Shown here: positions 36,091-45,799 of the stretch, one piece after another
Numbering within the stretch: the stretch's first letter is position 1
Layout of the letters: every line of letters starts with the position of its first letter
Assembly: GCA_963750965.1 (NCBI GenBank)
Contig: CAVVSK010000013.1
Span: forward strand, 62,001 to 126,000
Reading direction: 5' to 3'
Origin: CANKHA01 sp963750965
GTDB taxonomy: Bacteria; Pseudomonadota; Alphaproteobacteria; Rhizobiales; Xanthobacteraceae
DNA: 64,000 nt
Made by a program: the position numbers and the translations under genes
Notes under the pieces: model-generated
Databases searched by the model: none
What the model saw: the letters and a program-made list of their open reading frames with translations, nothing else
What the model was told of the DNA's origin: nothing

Positions 36091-37902
36091 ATGGCGAAGA
36101 AGTCGAAGCCGCAAGCACCGCCTAAAGGCGCGTTGCGCTCCCGCCTGTGGTTCGACAATCCGGATAACCCCGGGATGACTGCGCTTTATCTCGAGCGCTA
36201 TCTCAACAATGGGCTGACCAAGGAAGAATTGACCGGCGGCAAGCCGATCATCGGCATCGCGCAGAGCGGCTCTGACCTCGTACCTTGCAACCGACACCAT
36301 CTCGAGTTGGCCAAGCGCGTACGCGAAGGCATCCATGCCGCCGGCGGGGTCGCGCTAGAGTTTCCCACTCATCCCTTGCAGGAAACCGGCAAGCGCCCGA
36401 CCGCCGCGCTCGACCGCAACCTCGCCTATCTCGGCCTGGTGGAGGTGCTGTTCGGCTATCCCCTCGACGGCGTCGTGCTCACCACCGGCTGCGACAAGAC
36501 CACGCCTTCGGCTCTGATGGCGGCGGCGACCGTGAACATTCCCGCCATCGTTCTCTCCGGCGGGCCGATGCTCGATGGCTGGTATAAGGGAAGGCGTGTG
36601 GGCTCCGGCTCGGTGATCTGGCAGGCGCGCCGCGATCAGGCCGCCGGCCTGATCGACTACAAAGAATTTCTCGACATCGTCGCTGCTTCCGCGCCGTCCA
36701 TTGGGCACTGCAACACGATGGGCACAGCCTCGACCATGAATGCGCTGGCGGAAGCACTCGGCATGTCGCTGCCGGGCTGCGCCGCAATTCCGGCGCCCTA
36801 CCGCGAACGCGCGCAGATCGCCTATGAGACCGGCCGGCGCATCGTGCAGATGGTGCGCGAGGACCTCAAACCGTCCGACATCCTCACCCGCAAGGCCTTC
36901 GAGAACGCTATCGTGGCCTGTTCCGCCATCGGGGGGTCGACCAATGCGCCGATCCATCTCAATGCCTTGGCGCGTCACATCGGCGTCCGCCTGGAGATTG
37001 AGGACTGGCAGAAGATCGGATTCGATGTCCCCCTGCTCGTAAATATGGAGCCGGCTGGAGAATATCTCGGGGAGGAATATTACCGCGCCGGCGGCCTGCC
37101 GACTGTGCTGAAGGAATTATTGAAGGCCGGGCGCATCCACGGCGACGCGCCAACGGTCAACGGCAAGACGATTAAGCAAAATGTCCGGCGCGCCACGGCG
37201 CCCGATAGCAAGGCTATCTTTCCTTACGGCAATCCGCTGAAACAGCATGCGGGCTTCAAGGTGCTTAGCGGCAACCTGTTCGATTCCGCCATTATGAAGA
37301 CCAGCGTGATTTCGGAGGATTTTCGCGCGCGCTATCTGTCAAATCCAAAGGAGCCCAATGTGCTGGAAGGCCGCGCTGTCGTGTTCGACGGACCGGAGGA
37401 TTACCACGCGCGTATCGATGATCCTTCACTGAAGATCGACGAGGACACGCTGCTGTTCATCCGCGGCTGCGGGGCAATCGGCTTTCCCGGCAGCGGCGAG
37501 GTGGTGAACATGCAGCCGCCTGCCGCTCTGATCAAGGAGGGCATCGATTCCCTCCCCTGCATCGGCGACGGCCGTCAGTCCGGCACGTCCGGATCGCCTT
37601 CCATCGTCAACGCGTCGCCCGAGGCCGCCGCGGGCGGCGGCTTGGCTTTGCTGGAGACCGGCGACCGCGTGCGGATCGATCTCAACAAAGGCACCGCCAA
37701 TATTCTGGTTTCCAAAACGGAGCTCACCATGCGCCGCGCGGTGCTGGAGCGCGCCGGAGGTTACCAGGTTCCGAACAGCCAGACGCCGTGGCAGGAGATG
37801 CATCGCGCCAGTGTCGAGCAGCTTTCCGAAGGCATGGCACTGAAGCCGGCGCTGAAATATCAGCGAATCGCGCAGAAGACGACGCCACGCGACAGCCACT
37901 GA
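36091..37902 (+). CDS. IlvD/Edd-family dehydratase (sugar-acid dehydratase type)
   Basis: 603 residues. Fe-S ligand cysteines are in SDLVPCNRHH, VLTTGCDKTTPSAL and VACSAIGGSTNAPIHL; the C-terminal GDGRQSGTSGSPSIVN is the substrate loop. The extended N-terminus (SRLWFDNPDNPGMTALYLER) is typical of arabonate/xylonate dehydratases rather than the branched-chain enzyme. Starts behind CAGGAGG. Reaction: dehydration of an aldonic acid to a 2-keto-3-deoxy acid, by homology. Confidence 0.88.
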   Translation: MAKKSKPQAPPKGALRSRLWFDNPDNPGMTALYLERYLNNGLTKEELTGGKPIIGIAQSGSDLVPCNRHHLELAKRVREGIHAAGGVALEFPTHPLQETGKRPTAALDRNLAYLGLVEVLFGYPLDGVVLTTGCDKTTPSALMAAATVNIPAIVLSGGPMLDGWYKGRRVGSGSVIWQARRDQAAGLIDYKEFLDIVAASAPSIGHCNTMGTASTMNALAEALGMSLPGCAAIPAPYRERAQIAYETGRRIVQMVREDLKPSDILTRKAFENAIVACSAIGGSTNAPIHLNALARHIGVRLEIEDWQKIGFDVPLLVNMEPAGEYLGEEYYRAGGLPTVLKELLKAGRIHGDAPTVNGKTIKQNVRRATAPDSKAIFPYGNPLKQHAGFKVLSGNLFDSAIMKTSVISEDFRARYLSNPKEPNVLEGRAVVFDGPEDYHARIDDPSLKIDEDTLLFIRGCGAIGFPGSGEVVNMQPPAALIKEGIDSLPCIGDGRQSGTSGSPSIVNASPEAAAGGGLALLETGDRVRIDLNKGTANILVSKTELTMRRAVLERAGGYQVPNSQTPWQEMHRASVEQLSEGMALKPALKYQRIAQKTTPRDSH

Positions 37903-38030
37903 CCCTCATTCCGGCCATCCTGGTCAGGCCAGGCCCTGCGCCCCCGAATTAGCCGCCATGCGCGGTCCACGCTTGCGCCCTGCCGGGAAGGCTCTACATT
38001 TCACACCTGTACACTTTTGATGGTTCCCCA

Positions 38031-38855
38031 ATGAATTACGTTGACGCTGGGCTTGCGCCCCTGCGCAAGACCGGACAGATCAAGCTGCACGGCCCAGATG
38101 CCTTCCAGCACATGCGCAAGGCCGGCCGGCTGGTAGCCGACTGCCTCGATATGCTTGTGGGCGAGGTGAAACCGGGCGTCAGCACCGAGCGCATCGATCA
38201 GCTCGTCCTGCAGTTTGCGCTCGACCACAACGCGATTCCCGCAACCATGATGTATCGCGGCTATCGCAAGGCGACCTGCACCTCGATCAATCATGTCGTC
38301 TGCCACGGCATTCCCAGCGAGAAGCCGCTGAAGGAGGGCGACATCGTTAATGTGGACGTCACACTGATCGTCGACGGCTGGCATGGCGATTCCAGCCGGA
38401 TGTACCCGGTGGGGGAAATCCCGCGCCGCGCCGAGCGCCTGATCGAGGTTACTTACCAAGCTATGATGCGCGGCATTGCCGCGATCGCGCCGGGCAAGAC
38501 CACCGGGGACATCGGCGCCGCCATCCAGCCCTATGTCGAAGCCGAGCATATGAGCGTGGTGCGCGACTTCTGCGGCCACGGGCTCGGGCGCCTGTTCCAC
38601 GACGAACCGAACATCGTGCATATCGGCTCCCCCGGCGAAGGCGCCGTGCTGAAGCCCGGCATGTTCTTTACCGTGGAGCCGATGATCAATCTCGGCCGTC
38701 CGCATGTGAAGGTGCTGGCCGACGGCTGGACCGCGGTGACGCGCGACCGCTCGCTCTCGGCCCAGTTTGAGCACACCGTCGGCGTCACGCAGACAGGCGT
38801 GGAGATTTTCACCACTTCGCCCAAAGGCTTCCACAAGCCGCCCTACGGCGGCTGA
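38031..38855 (+). CDS. map: Methionine aminopeptidase, type I
   Basis: 274 residues. All five metal ligands are visible: VNVDVTLIVDGWHGDSSRM (two Asp), CGHGLGRLFHDEPNIVH (His), TVEPMI (Glu), QFEHTVGVT (Glu). Removes N-terminal Met from nascent proteins. Followed by radC, an arrangement common in Rhizobiales. Confidence 0.96.
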   Translation: MNYVDAGLAPLRKTGQIKLHGPDAFQHMRKAGRLVADCLDMLVGEVKPGVSTERIDQLVLQFALDHNAIPATMMYRGYRKATCTSINHVVCHGIPSEKPLKEGDIVNVDVTLIVDGWHGDSSRMYPVGEIPRRAERLIEVTYQAMMRGIAAIAPGKTTGDIGAAIQPYVEAEHMSVVRDFCGHGLGRLFHDEPNIVHIGSPGEGAVLKPGMFFTVEPMINLGRPHVKVLADGWTAVTRDRSLSAQFEHTVGVTQTGVEIFTTSPKGFHKPPYGG

Positions 38856-38932
38856 CGCGGCAAGGCCCCTTCCCTCCCAGCCGGCAAAAGCCTCTAATAG
38901 AGGTCGTTGAGTGCTTCAGAGGCGGCGGGCAT

Positions 38933-39652
38933 ATGTCGAGCGATCACCTTGCGGAAGGTCCTGCCAAAGTCGCGGAAGTGAAGCCGCATTATCACGGCCA
39001 TCGCGAACGCCTGCGGGCGCGTTTCCGCGAAGCCGGTGCGGGGGCGCTCAGCGACTATGAACTGCTCGAGCTTTTGCTGTTCCGGGCACAGCCGCGCGGC
39101 GATGTAAAACCCCTGGCTAAGAGGCTGCTCAGCAAGTTCGGGTCGTTCGCCGAAGTGATCGCCGCGCCGGAAGCCCGCTTGCTGGAAGTAGACGACGTCG
39201 GGCCGGCAACCGTCTCAGACTTCAAGGTGGTCCACGCCGCCGCCAATCGGATGCTGCAGGATCAGGTGAAGCGGCGTCCCGTGCTGTCCTCGGGTCAAAC
39301 CGTGCTGAATTATTGCCGCAGCAGCATGGCCTTCTCCGACAAAGAGCAATTCCGCATCCTGTTCCTCGACAAGCGCAACCACCTAATCGCCGACGAGGTG
39401 CAGCAGACCGGCACCGTCGACCACACCCCGGTTTATCCGCGCGAGGTGATGAAGCGCGCGCTAGAGCTCAGTGCGACCGCGATCGTGCTCGTGCACAATC
39501 ATCCCTCCGGCGACCCGACGCCCTCACGCGCGGACGTCCAGATGACGCAGTCGATCATTGACGTCGCGCGTCCGCTCGGCATCGCCGTGCACGACCACAT
39601 CATCGTCGGGAAAGACGGACATAGCAGCCTGAAGGAACTGAAGCTGATTTGA
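38933..39652 (+). CDS. radC: RadC/JAB-domain protein
   Basis: 239 residues. N-terminal helix-hairpin-helix UPF0758 region (ELLELLLFRAQPRGDVKPLA), C-terminal JAMM metalloprotease-like motif VLVHNHPSGDPTPSRAD. Historical DNA-repair role is doubtful. The preceding spacer has a small CCTCT-AAT-AGAGG hairpin. 77 bp after map. Confidence 0.93.
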   Translation: MSSDHLAEGPAKVAEVKPHYHGHRERLRARFREAGAGALSDYELLELLLFRAQPRGDVKPLAKRLLSKFGSFAEVIAAPEARLLEVDDVGPATVSDFKVVHAAANRMLQDQVKRRPVLSSGQTVLNYCRSSMAFSDKEQFRILFLDKRNHLIADEVQQTGTVDHTPVYPREVMKRALELSATAIVLVHNHPSGDPTPSRADVQMTQSIIDVARPLGIAVHDHIIVGKDGHSSLKELKLI

Positions 39653-39686
39653 GTCGACGGCTCCTTATCGAACGCGGTGACCCCTC

Positions 39687-40775
39687 ATGCCAAAGGTGTC
39701 GATGCAGCGACCGCAGTTGCTGCCCAGCTGTGGTGGCCTCGTGTCTCGTCTGGCTTACGAGCGCGCCACGCAGGAAGGAGTGAACGCGCGCGAACTACTG
39801 AAACAGGCGGGCCTGACCGTCGCGGATATCAGGGAATCCTCTACCAGGCTCAGCGTCCCCAGCCAGATCAGGTTTGTCGAACTGGTCGCCGATGCAATAG
39901 GCGATCCCGAACTCGGCGTGCATCTGGCGAAAGATTTCGACCTGCGCCGCCTGAACTTTCTTTATTACGTCCCGAGCTCCGCCGATACCCTGGGGGCTGC
40001 CCTGCTGCGGCTGGAGCGGTATTGCGGCCTCGTGAACGAGAGCGTCGTGATCAAAGTCAATAAGGGAAGGTCGGTCCGGATATCATTGGAATACGCAGGC
40101 GTCGCGCGGCATACCGACCGGCAGCAAATCGAATACTTCATCACTGGGCTGATCCGGGTTTGCCGGCATTTGGTGGCTCGAAACCTGAAGCCGTTGCATG
40201 TGCGGCTCGCTCACCCGCGTCGCCCCGCAAACAACGATCTTGATAAATTCGCCGGTGTCGCGATCGAACGCGCCGGCGCCGACGAGATCGTACTCGCTGC
40301 GGCGAGCTGGACTCTTCCGATCGCAAGCACCGATCCATACCTGCATGACCTGCTGGTGGGCTATTGCGAAGAGGCGCTATTGCGCCGCGAAACAAAGAGC
40401 AGCGCGCTTAGGGTCCGGGTGGAAAACAGCGTCGCAGCCTTGCTGCCGCACGGGCAGGCGCTGGCGAATGTCGTCGCAGGCAGACTCGGCATGAGTCCCC
40501 GCACCCTGGCACGGCGGTTGGCGGCGGACGACCTGACGTTTTCCAAAATCCTGAGTGAGCTGCGCTTCACCCTGGCGTCCCGTTATCTCGCGGAGCCCGC
40601 GCTGCCGGTGTCGCAGGTCGCATGGCTGCTCGGCTACGGGGAAATCGGTGCCTTCAGCCATGCGTTCCGGCGATGGACCGGAATGACGCCTTCAGAAGCA
40701 AGAGGTCGCGCCAGCCCGCGGCAGGCAAAGACAAGCAAATTTCTGGCCCGAGATCGCAAGACCCGGTTTGCCTGA
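39687..40775 (+). CDS. AraC-family transcriptional regulator (arabinose-binding-domain type)
   Basis: 362 residues. N-terminal Arabinose_bd-like ligand domain (LVSRLAYERATQEGVNAREL), C-terminal double HTH with LGMSPRTLARRLAADDLTFS and VSQVAWLLGYGEIGAFSHAFRR split by the linker. DNA-binding activator/repressor. Ligand unknown. Its stop overlaps the start of the next frame. Confidence 0.92.
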   Translation: MPKVSMQRPQLLPSCGGLVSRLAYERATQEGVNARELLKQAGLTVADIRESSTRLSVPSQIRFVELVADAIGDPELGVHLAKDFDLRRLNFLYYVPSSADTLGAALLRLERYCGLVNESVVIKVNKGRSVRISLEYAGVARHTDRQQIEYFITGLIRVCRHLVARNLKPLHVRLAHPRRPANNDLDKFAGVAIERAGADEIVLAAASWTLPIASTDPYLHDLLVGYCEEALLRRETKSSALRVRVENSVAALLPHGQALANVVAGRLGMSPRTLARRLAADDLTFSKILSELRFTLASRYLAEPALPVSQVAWLLGYGEIGAFSHAFRRWTGMTPSEARGRASPRQAKTSKFLARDRKTRFA

Positions 40776-41172
40776 TGATCTATCGACACGCCTGCAGGCT
40801 CGCGCGATCGGGCCCCAACTACAGGCTGTGCCGGACGTGGACCCGATCCAGAAAGCTATTCAGCAATTGCAGGCGGAGAACCGGCGTCTATGCGACATCG
40901 CGCTGTCGCTGAGCCTCACCTTGCTACGCACTGCGGCCGTGCATTCGGTTCCGAATCAGAACGGGGGCCGCGCCGATGTACAGAATCTCCTGGTTCTGAG
41001 TGAGGAATGCTTCCGCTGTTCCGCCTTGCCTGGCCTCAAGCAGCCGATAGCGGAAGGACTGCAGGCCGCCGGCCACGAGCTCATGGCCAAGGCCGTCGAA
41101 ATCGATGCACGGCTTCAGCGTGAGGCGGAGAAGAAGCCACCCCCTCCCCCCGCTCCGCCGGCGCGCACTTGA
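40768..41172 (+). CDS. Hypothetical protein
   Basis: 134 residues from a TTG at 40768 that overlaps the AraC stop. A predicted helical segment (IQKAIQQLQAENRRLCDIAL) resembles a short coiled coil; the C-terminus is proline-rich (KKPPPPPAPPA). Three cysteines. No family recognised. Coding status is moderate: codon use looks normal, but the start is weak. Confidence 0.55.
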   Translation: MPDDLSTRLQARAIGPQLQAVPDVDPIQKAIQQLQAENRRLCDIALSLSLTLLRTAAVHSVPNQNGGRADVQNLLVLSEECFRCSALPGLKQPIAEGLQAAGHELMAKAVEIDARLQREAEKKPPPPPAPPART

Positions 41173-41345
41173 TCAGCGATTGAGGAATGGATTCTGCCAG
41201 CCGCGTTGCGTGCGCGGCGCGAAAAGTCGCCTCGAGATAATTCGGCACGGTCTCGCGTCTTGGCATCGAGCGGTGGCATATTGTGCTTGGCACCATCAGA
41301 TTGATGGAATCTTCCACTGCGGCGGTTCATGCCCGGCTGGAAAAT
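41173..41345 (-). pseudogene. Decayed copy of the sorB 3' end
   Basis: Aligns along about 165 bp with 43183-43352, the tail of sorB, in the same orientation. Shared runs include ATTGAGGAATGGATTCTGCC and CACCATCAGATTGAT. Several one- and two-base gaps break the frame; fragments EDSINLMV, NYLEATF and AESIPQS remain. It follows the rhodanese gene on the minus strand. Confidence 0.88.
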
Positions 41346-41400
41346 GAACCCTCGGGGTTAGGCGAACCACGGAATGTAAATTTTGAACAGTTTACAGGTC

Positions 41401-43080
41401 TTAAGGTTCTCTCGCGAACGCTACGCCCGGTTCGTCGATGATGCGGTCAAGCAGGCCCTTCTCCCAGTCCAAATATTCCTGCATGGCGTTTTCTGCCCCC
41501 GACGTTAAATCGTAAGGACGATAGAACACATCGGTCGGTCGCTCTGGAAGATTGCCCGGACCCGATTCCACGGGCAGGCCAGCGGCAATCCATGTAGCCG
41601 TGCCGCCCTCGATTGCCAAGGCTTGAAGGCCGTGGCTGTGCAGTTCTCGCGCAACGATACGCGCGAGACGCCCATCCGGCGAGGTGAGAAGCACCTTGCC
41701 GCCAGTGCGGCCAGCGGTGACCTTGGCGTCATGACGCTCCGTAAATAGCGCGCCCGCAATGTGCGCGCGCCGATAGTCCTTGCTTGTGCCGAGATCCAGC
41801 ACGCCGAAGCCCGCAAGGCGCAATGCCTGCGCGTCATCAAGGCCGACCACTGGCGCGTCGTTCAGCAAGGCTTCCGCTTTCGGAGCTACCGGAACACCGG
41901 TCGACGCGGGGACATCATCGCAAACGGTGAAGACGTCCCGGATGCCCATCTGCTTCAGCCACGCCGCCGTCATCGGCGCGCGGACGCCATCGCTGTCACA
42001 CAAGATGAAGCGTGCGTTATGCACGGCAGCGAAGGTGTCCAGCGTCTGGACCAATTGTCCACCCGGCGCGGAAACCGCGCCGCAGCGATGACCTTCCGCG
42101 TAATCGAGAGGATCGCGCACATCAAACAGATAAGTTGTCCGCCGGTCTCCTGCGAGAAGGGCATCGCATTGTCCAGAAGTCAGGTTTTCTACACCTGCGC
42201 GCTCCGCACGCCGCGAAGCGAGCGCGCGTGTCTCGGAAAGGCTTCGCGACCCCGGACCTTCCGCGCGGCGATCTTTGCCGCGATCAAGCTTGAAGCCGGC
42301 GAGATGCCATCCCATCGTTCCGTCGCGCAACGCAACAACCCGATTGGGGACGTTAGCATCGATGAGCGACTGCGCTCCGATAATACTGCGCGTGCGCCCG
42401 GCGCAGTTCACCACGACTGTCGTCTGTGGCGAGGGAACATTCTCGAAGAACCTGTAGACCAATTCTGCGCCCGGACAATTGATGGCGCCCGGAATGCTCA
42501 TGACCTGGTATTCCGCGAATGGCCTGGAATCCAGCACCACGATTCCCTCATTGCCGTGCAGCAATCGTTCAAGCTCTTCGGGTGAGACATGGGGCGTGTC
42601 AGCCTCGGCCTCGACGAATTCACCGAACGCCTTGCTGGGAACGTTGATGCCAGAGAAAAGCTGGCCGCCCGTTGCGGTCCATCCGTCATTCTCGCCGTCG
42701 AGAAGGCAGACGTCGGCGTACCCATATCGTGCGAGTACATCCCCGACATCCTCCGCATGGGGCCCCTTTGCAGCGATGGTGATCGGTGTGTCGGCGCGAG
42801 GCACGAGCTGTTCGATTCTCACCTCAAGAACAGAACGGGGAATGTTGCATGCAAAGAACAGGTGACCTTTGGCAAAATCGCCCTCTCGCCGAACGTCGAG
42901 AATGGCGTGCTCCTGTTTTCCGCGCAGTCTGGCGCGCAACATATCCGGCGAAATGAGACGCATTCCTGCAAAGCCTTCAAGAGTTCGCGCAGAGGCGCGG
43001 ACAGCCATGATCGAATGGATAAATACGAATTGGTGGCAGCAATCCAGGCTTTTTCGCACGTGGCGCGACGAAGCTAGCAA
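41401..43080 (-). CDS. Four-domain rhodanese protein
   Basis: 559 residues from the frame start, about 520 from a likelier start at MRLISPDMLRARLRGK. Four tandem rhodanese domains. The second (VVVNCAGRTRSIIGAQ) and third (FILCDSDGVRAPMTA) keep a Cys in the active-site loop; the first (ITIAAKGPHAEDV) and fourth (VLLTSPDGRLARI) lack it. No signal peptide is clear, so probably cytosolic sulfur transfer. It lies downstream of sorAB on the same strand, between two copies of the sorB tail. Confidence 0.9.
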   Translation of the reverse strand: MLASSRHVRKSLDCCHQFVFIHSIMAVRASARTLEGFAGMRLISPDMLRARLRGKQEHAILDVRREGDFAKGHLFFACNIPRSVLEVRIEQLVPRADTPITIAAKGPHAEDVGDVLARYGYADVCLLDGENDGWTATGGQLFSGINVPSKAFGEFVEAEADTPHVSPEELERLLHGNEGIVVLDSRPFAEYQVMSIPGAINCPGAELVYRFFENVPSPQTTVVVNCAGRTRSIIGAQSLIDANVPNRVVALRDGTMGWHLAGFKLDRGKDRRAEGPGSRSLSETRALASRRAERAGVENLTSGQCDALLAGDRRTTYLFDVRDPLDYAEGHRCGAVSAPGGQLVQTLDTFAAVHNARFILCDSDGVRAPMTAAWLKQMGIRDVFTVCDDVPASTGVPVAPKAEALLNDAPVVGLDDAQALRLAGFGVLDLGTSKDYRRAHIAGALFTERHDAKVTAGRTGGKVLLTSPDGRLARIVARELHSHGLQALAIEGGTATWIAAGLPVESGPGNLPERPTDVFYRPYDLTSGAENAMQEYLDWEKGLLDRIIDEPGVAFAREP

Positions 43081-43182
43081 GAAAGGTCGCCGCGCCGGCC
43101 GCCTAGGGTGCTTGCGAGCTGGAGTATCAGCGATAAGGCGTTCTGTTTTAAGTCGGTTCGTCCTGGGGTCTGGCTAGGGCAA

Positions 43183-43570
43183 TCACCGATTGAGGAATGG
43201 ATTCTGCCAGCCGCGTTGTGTGCGCGGCGGAAAAGTCGCCTCCAGGTAATTCAGCACGGTCTCGCGCGTCTTGGCGTCAAGCGGCGGCATGTGATGCTTG
43301 GCCACCATCAGATTGATTGAATCTTCCCACTGCCGGCGGTTCATGCCCTGCTGGGCGATCAGCTTGAAACCGTGGCAGGCGGTGCAGCTATAAAAGGTAT
43401 CGTCGCGTCCAGGGCCGGCCGGAAAGTCTTCAGGATTTTCGTCGCGCGGTGTGAAAGGCGACGCGGCTTTGTTGCGCGCTGGTTACGCCGGGCAGCAGCC
43501 CGAGCAGCGCACAGGCAAGAAAAAGCCGCCGCGCCACCTGTGCGGCGGCTTTTTGCATTTCGCGGCGCAT
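43183..43570 (-). CDS. sorB: Cytochrome c subunit of sulfite dehydrogenase, one frameshift
   Basis: About 128 residues. Signal peptide (LFLACALLGLLPGVTSA), then a single heme motif CTACHGFKLIAQQGM, and the family-typical end PPRTQRGWQNPFLNR. Start ATG overlaps the sorA stop (TGATG). The frame breaks at a TTT near 43460; removing one T joins QSRVAFTPRDENPEDFP. Takes electrons from the Moco subunit to the respiratory chain in the periplasm. The first codons contain a terminator-like hairpin. Confidence 0.88.
43520..43554. terminator. Terminator-like hairpin inside the start of sorB
   Basis: AAAAAGCCGCCGC and GCGGCGGCTTTTT are perfect 13 bp complements around a 9 base loop, with T5 on both strands, the form of a bidirectional rho-independent terminator. 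On the transcribed (minus) strand it lies within codons 6-17 of sorB, so it could attenuate sorB after sorA. Confidence 0.7.
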
Positions 43571-44932
43571 CAGCCGACCAGCACCGCCACGCGATGCATC
43601 GGATTGCCCCCGTAGCCCTGCGGATTCCAGAAGCCGGCAATATGCGGCTGCATGATGCCGCGCGAATCCATGCCCCGCGTCCAGATCTCGTAATAGCCGT
43701 CTGACGGCAGCTTCACCGATGCGGTCCAGCGCTGCCAGTCGTATGCATTCTTCGGGCTGCCGAGTTGGGCAGGGGTCCAAGTTGCGCCGAAGTCTGTTGA
43801 GACATCGACCTGTTTGACAGTGTGGTCGCCGGCCCAGGCGGCGCCGCGCAGCGGCACTTCCTTCGTGCCCGCCGGCAGCTTGGTGCCATTGGCTGGATTG
43901 GTGATGATCGAGCGCACCGGCATCGACTCCAGATCCTTGAAGTTCTTCTCGTCCGGCTTGTCGCCGGGAAGCATCGGCTTGATTGCGACACGGTAGGAGG
44001 TCGCGCCCATGCCGGGACCGTCATGCTCCTTGTCGCGAATCCAGATGCGGTTGAGCCACTTGCTCGATATCGATCCGGGCCAGCCCGGCACGACCAGACG
44101 CACGGGGAAACCATGGATGTTCGGCAACGGCTGCCCGTTCATCGCCCAGACGATCAGATTGTTTTCGTCCATCAATTTCTTCAGCGGCACCCCGCGCGAC
44201 AGCGAGGGTCTTGGCTCGCCGGAGAGATGCGGATCGGAACCGTAATGCCCGCTGAACACCGCCGAAGGCTTGAGCCCCGCGGCCTTCAGCACGTCCGCGA
44301 CCCGGACGCCGGTCCATTCCGCGCAGCCAACGCCGCCATTGGCCCACTGATTGCCGCGAGCCTGCGGCGTGAAGAAAGAACGCCCGTTGCCGCCGCATTC
44401 GAGAACCATGCGGAGCGTCACCGGGTTGAACTTCGATTTCAATTCGCCCAGCGTCAGTTCGAGCTTGTTGTTGACCTCGCCATCGACCGTGATCTTCCAG
44501 CTGTCCGCATCCTTGGCCTGATCCGGAATGAGACCATTATTGCGGATGAAGAATTTGTCGGTCGGCGTTGTGTCGTCGTCGAGCAAGCTCTCGGGCGTCT
44601 CCGCCACCAGCGGTTTTTCCCCAAGTACGACAAGCTTGTCGCTCTTACCCGGGAATTGAAGATATTGCGGGCCTTTCGGCGCCGCGGCGGGAGCGGCCGG
44701 AGGAGTGGCGGCCGGCGCGCTTTGCGCCAAGGCTGCCGGGATCAATCCAGCCGGCATATTTTGCCCGAACGGGATGACGCCGCCGACTAGCGGCACCCAT
44801 CGCCGCCAAACCGGCGCCGCCTAAAAATCCGCGGCGGCTTGGCGCGGTATCGCGTCCAAACACGATTGCATCGGCGCGTTCGGGATCGTCCCGATAAAGC
44901 TCTTCGATGGAACGTTCGGTGCGGCCTGACAT
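43570..44932 (-). CDS. sorA: Sulfite oxidase-family molybdopterin subunit, one frameshift
   Basis: About 453 residues. Tat signal DTAPSRRGFLGGAGLAAM; the frame then shifts in a GGG (44796-44798) and continues PLVGGVIPFGQNMPAGL. Moco domain with the ligand Cys in VLECGGNGRSFFTPQ, then GGVGCAEWTGVRVAD, and a C-terminal dimerisation domain (GAAWAGDHTVKQVDVS). Oxidises sulfite to sulfate in the periplasm. Starts behind GAGGAAAC at 44932 and is coupled to sorB. Molybdate import genes are elsewhere in the window. Confidence 0.93.
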
Positions 44933-45071
44933 GGTGTTTCCTCTATCTGTTGGAGAACCGCCTCTCCGTGCGGATTAGAGAAATATCCTCTGCCCCGACC
45001 CTGTGATGGTCAAGTGCTACTGCAAAACAGGAGAACGAGGGAAAAAAGCCGATGCCCGCAGTGGCCGTGCT

Positions 45072-45785
45072 TCAGCCTCCGCCTTCGGGCGGCGTCACAT
45101 CCACCTGCCGCACCAGCCAGAGCGGGTCGGTGCCTTCCGGCACGCGCCGCCAGGCGATCTCGCCGGCTTCCTCGAAGCGCCAGGAGCCGCGAGCGGAAGA
45201 GATGACCAATTCCCCGCGGTCCATGTGCCAGGACGTGGGATTGAATCCGGTCACCAGCGCGCCGCAACCGGGCTTCAGCTCAAGTGAAAAATTCTCTCTC
45301 GCCGGTTTGTTGGAAAGCGTGATGACGCAGATCGACTCATCCGTGCCGCGGCTGACGTGCCACTCGCCGAAGACCTGCTCGGGCTTGGCTTCGGCGCGCA
45401 CCGCCGTGAGGCTCTGCACGAAATAGCGGCCCTCGCCCGGGCGCATCCCTTCGAACATGCCCTGCTCCACTTCGTCGAGATTGAGCAGCACGCGGCCCCT
45501 CGAGTCGACGAAATGCAAGCCGTCTTTGTGGCGCCGCCACGCGCGGATTTGCTTAGTCAACTCGAAGGCTTCGGCGCAGGCAGGCTCGAACTCGAGCTTC
45601 ATTCCGCCCGGCGCGGGTTCGGGCGTGAGCGTCACCGTGCAGAGCTTGTCGCGATCCGCATTGGAGATTTCCCAGGTGCCCTGCATTTCCTTCGCTTCTT
45701 CTGAGGGCTGCGTGCCTTGCGCGCAAACGCCGGCCGGAAGCGCAATGACGGCACCGAGGAATGCGACTATACGCAAATTCAGCAT
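45072..45785 (-). CDS. Secreted protein with two AprI/Inh (protease inhibitor-like) domains
   Basis: 237 residues from the ATG at 45785; signal peptide MLNLRIVAFLGAVIALPAGV ending CAQ. Two repeats resembling the beta-barrel AprI/Inh domain: GTWEISNADRDKLCTVTL and GEWHVSRGTDESICVITL, each with a second Cys about 35-45 residues on (PACAEAF, PGCGALV). Related proteins inhibit serralysin proteases or are of unknown role. Follows the hydroxyacid dehydrogenase gene by 14 bp on the same strand. Confidence 0.8.
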   Translation of the reverse strand: MLNLRIVAFLGAVIALPAGVCAQGTQPSEEAKEMQGTWEISNADRDKLCTVTLTPEPAPGGMKLEFEPACAEAFELTKQIRAWRRHKDGLHFVDSRGRVLLNLDEVEQGMFEGMRPGEGRYFVQSLTAVRAEAKPEQVFGEWHVSRGTDESICVITLSNKPARENFSLELKPGCGALVTGFNPTSWHMDRGELVISSARGSWRFEEAGEIAWRRVPEGTDPLWLVRQVDVTPPEGGG

Positions 45786-45799
45786 GCGCCAATGATAGC

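Noticed and set aside
42589..43077. Plus-strand frames across the rhodanese gene
   Set aside because: No conserved domain; the minus strand holds four clear rhodanese domains.
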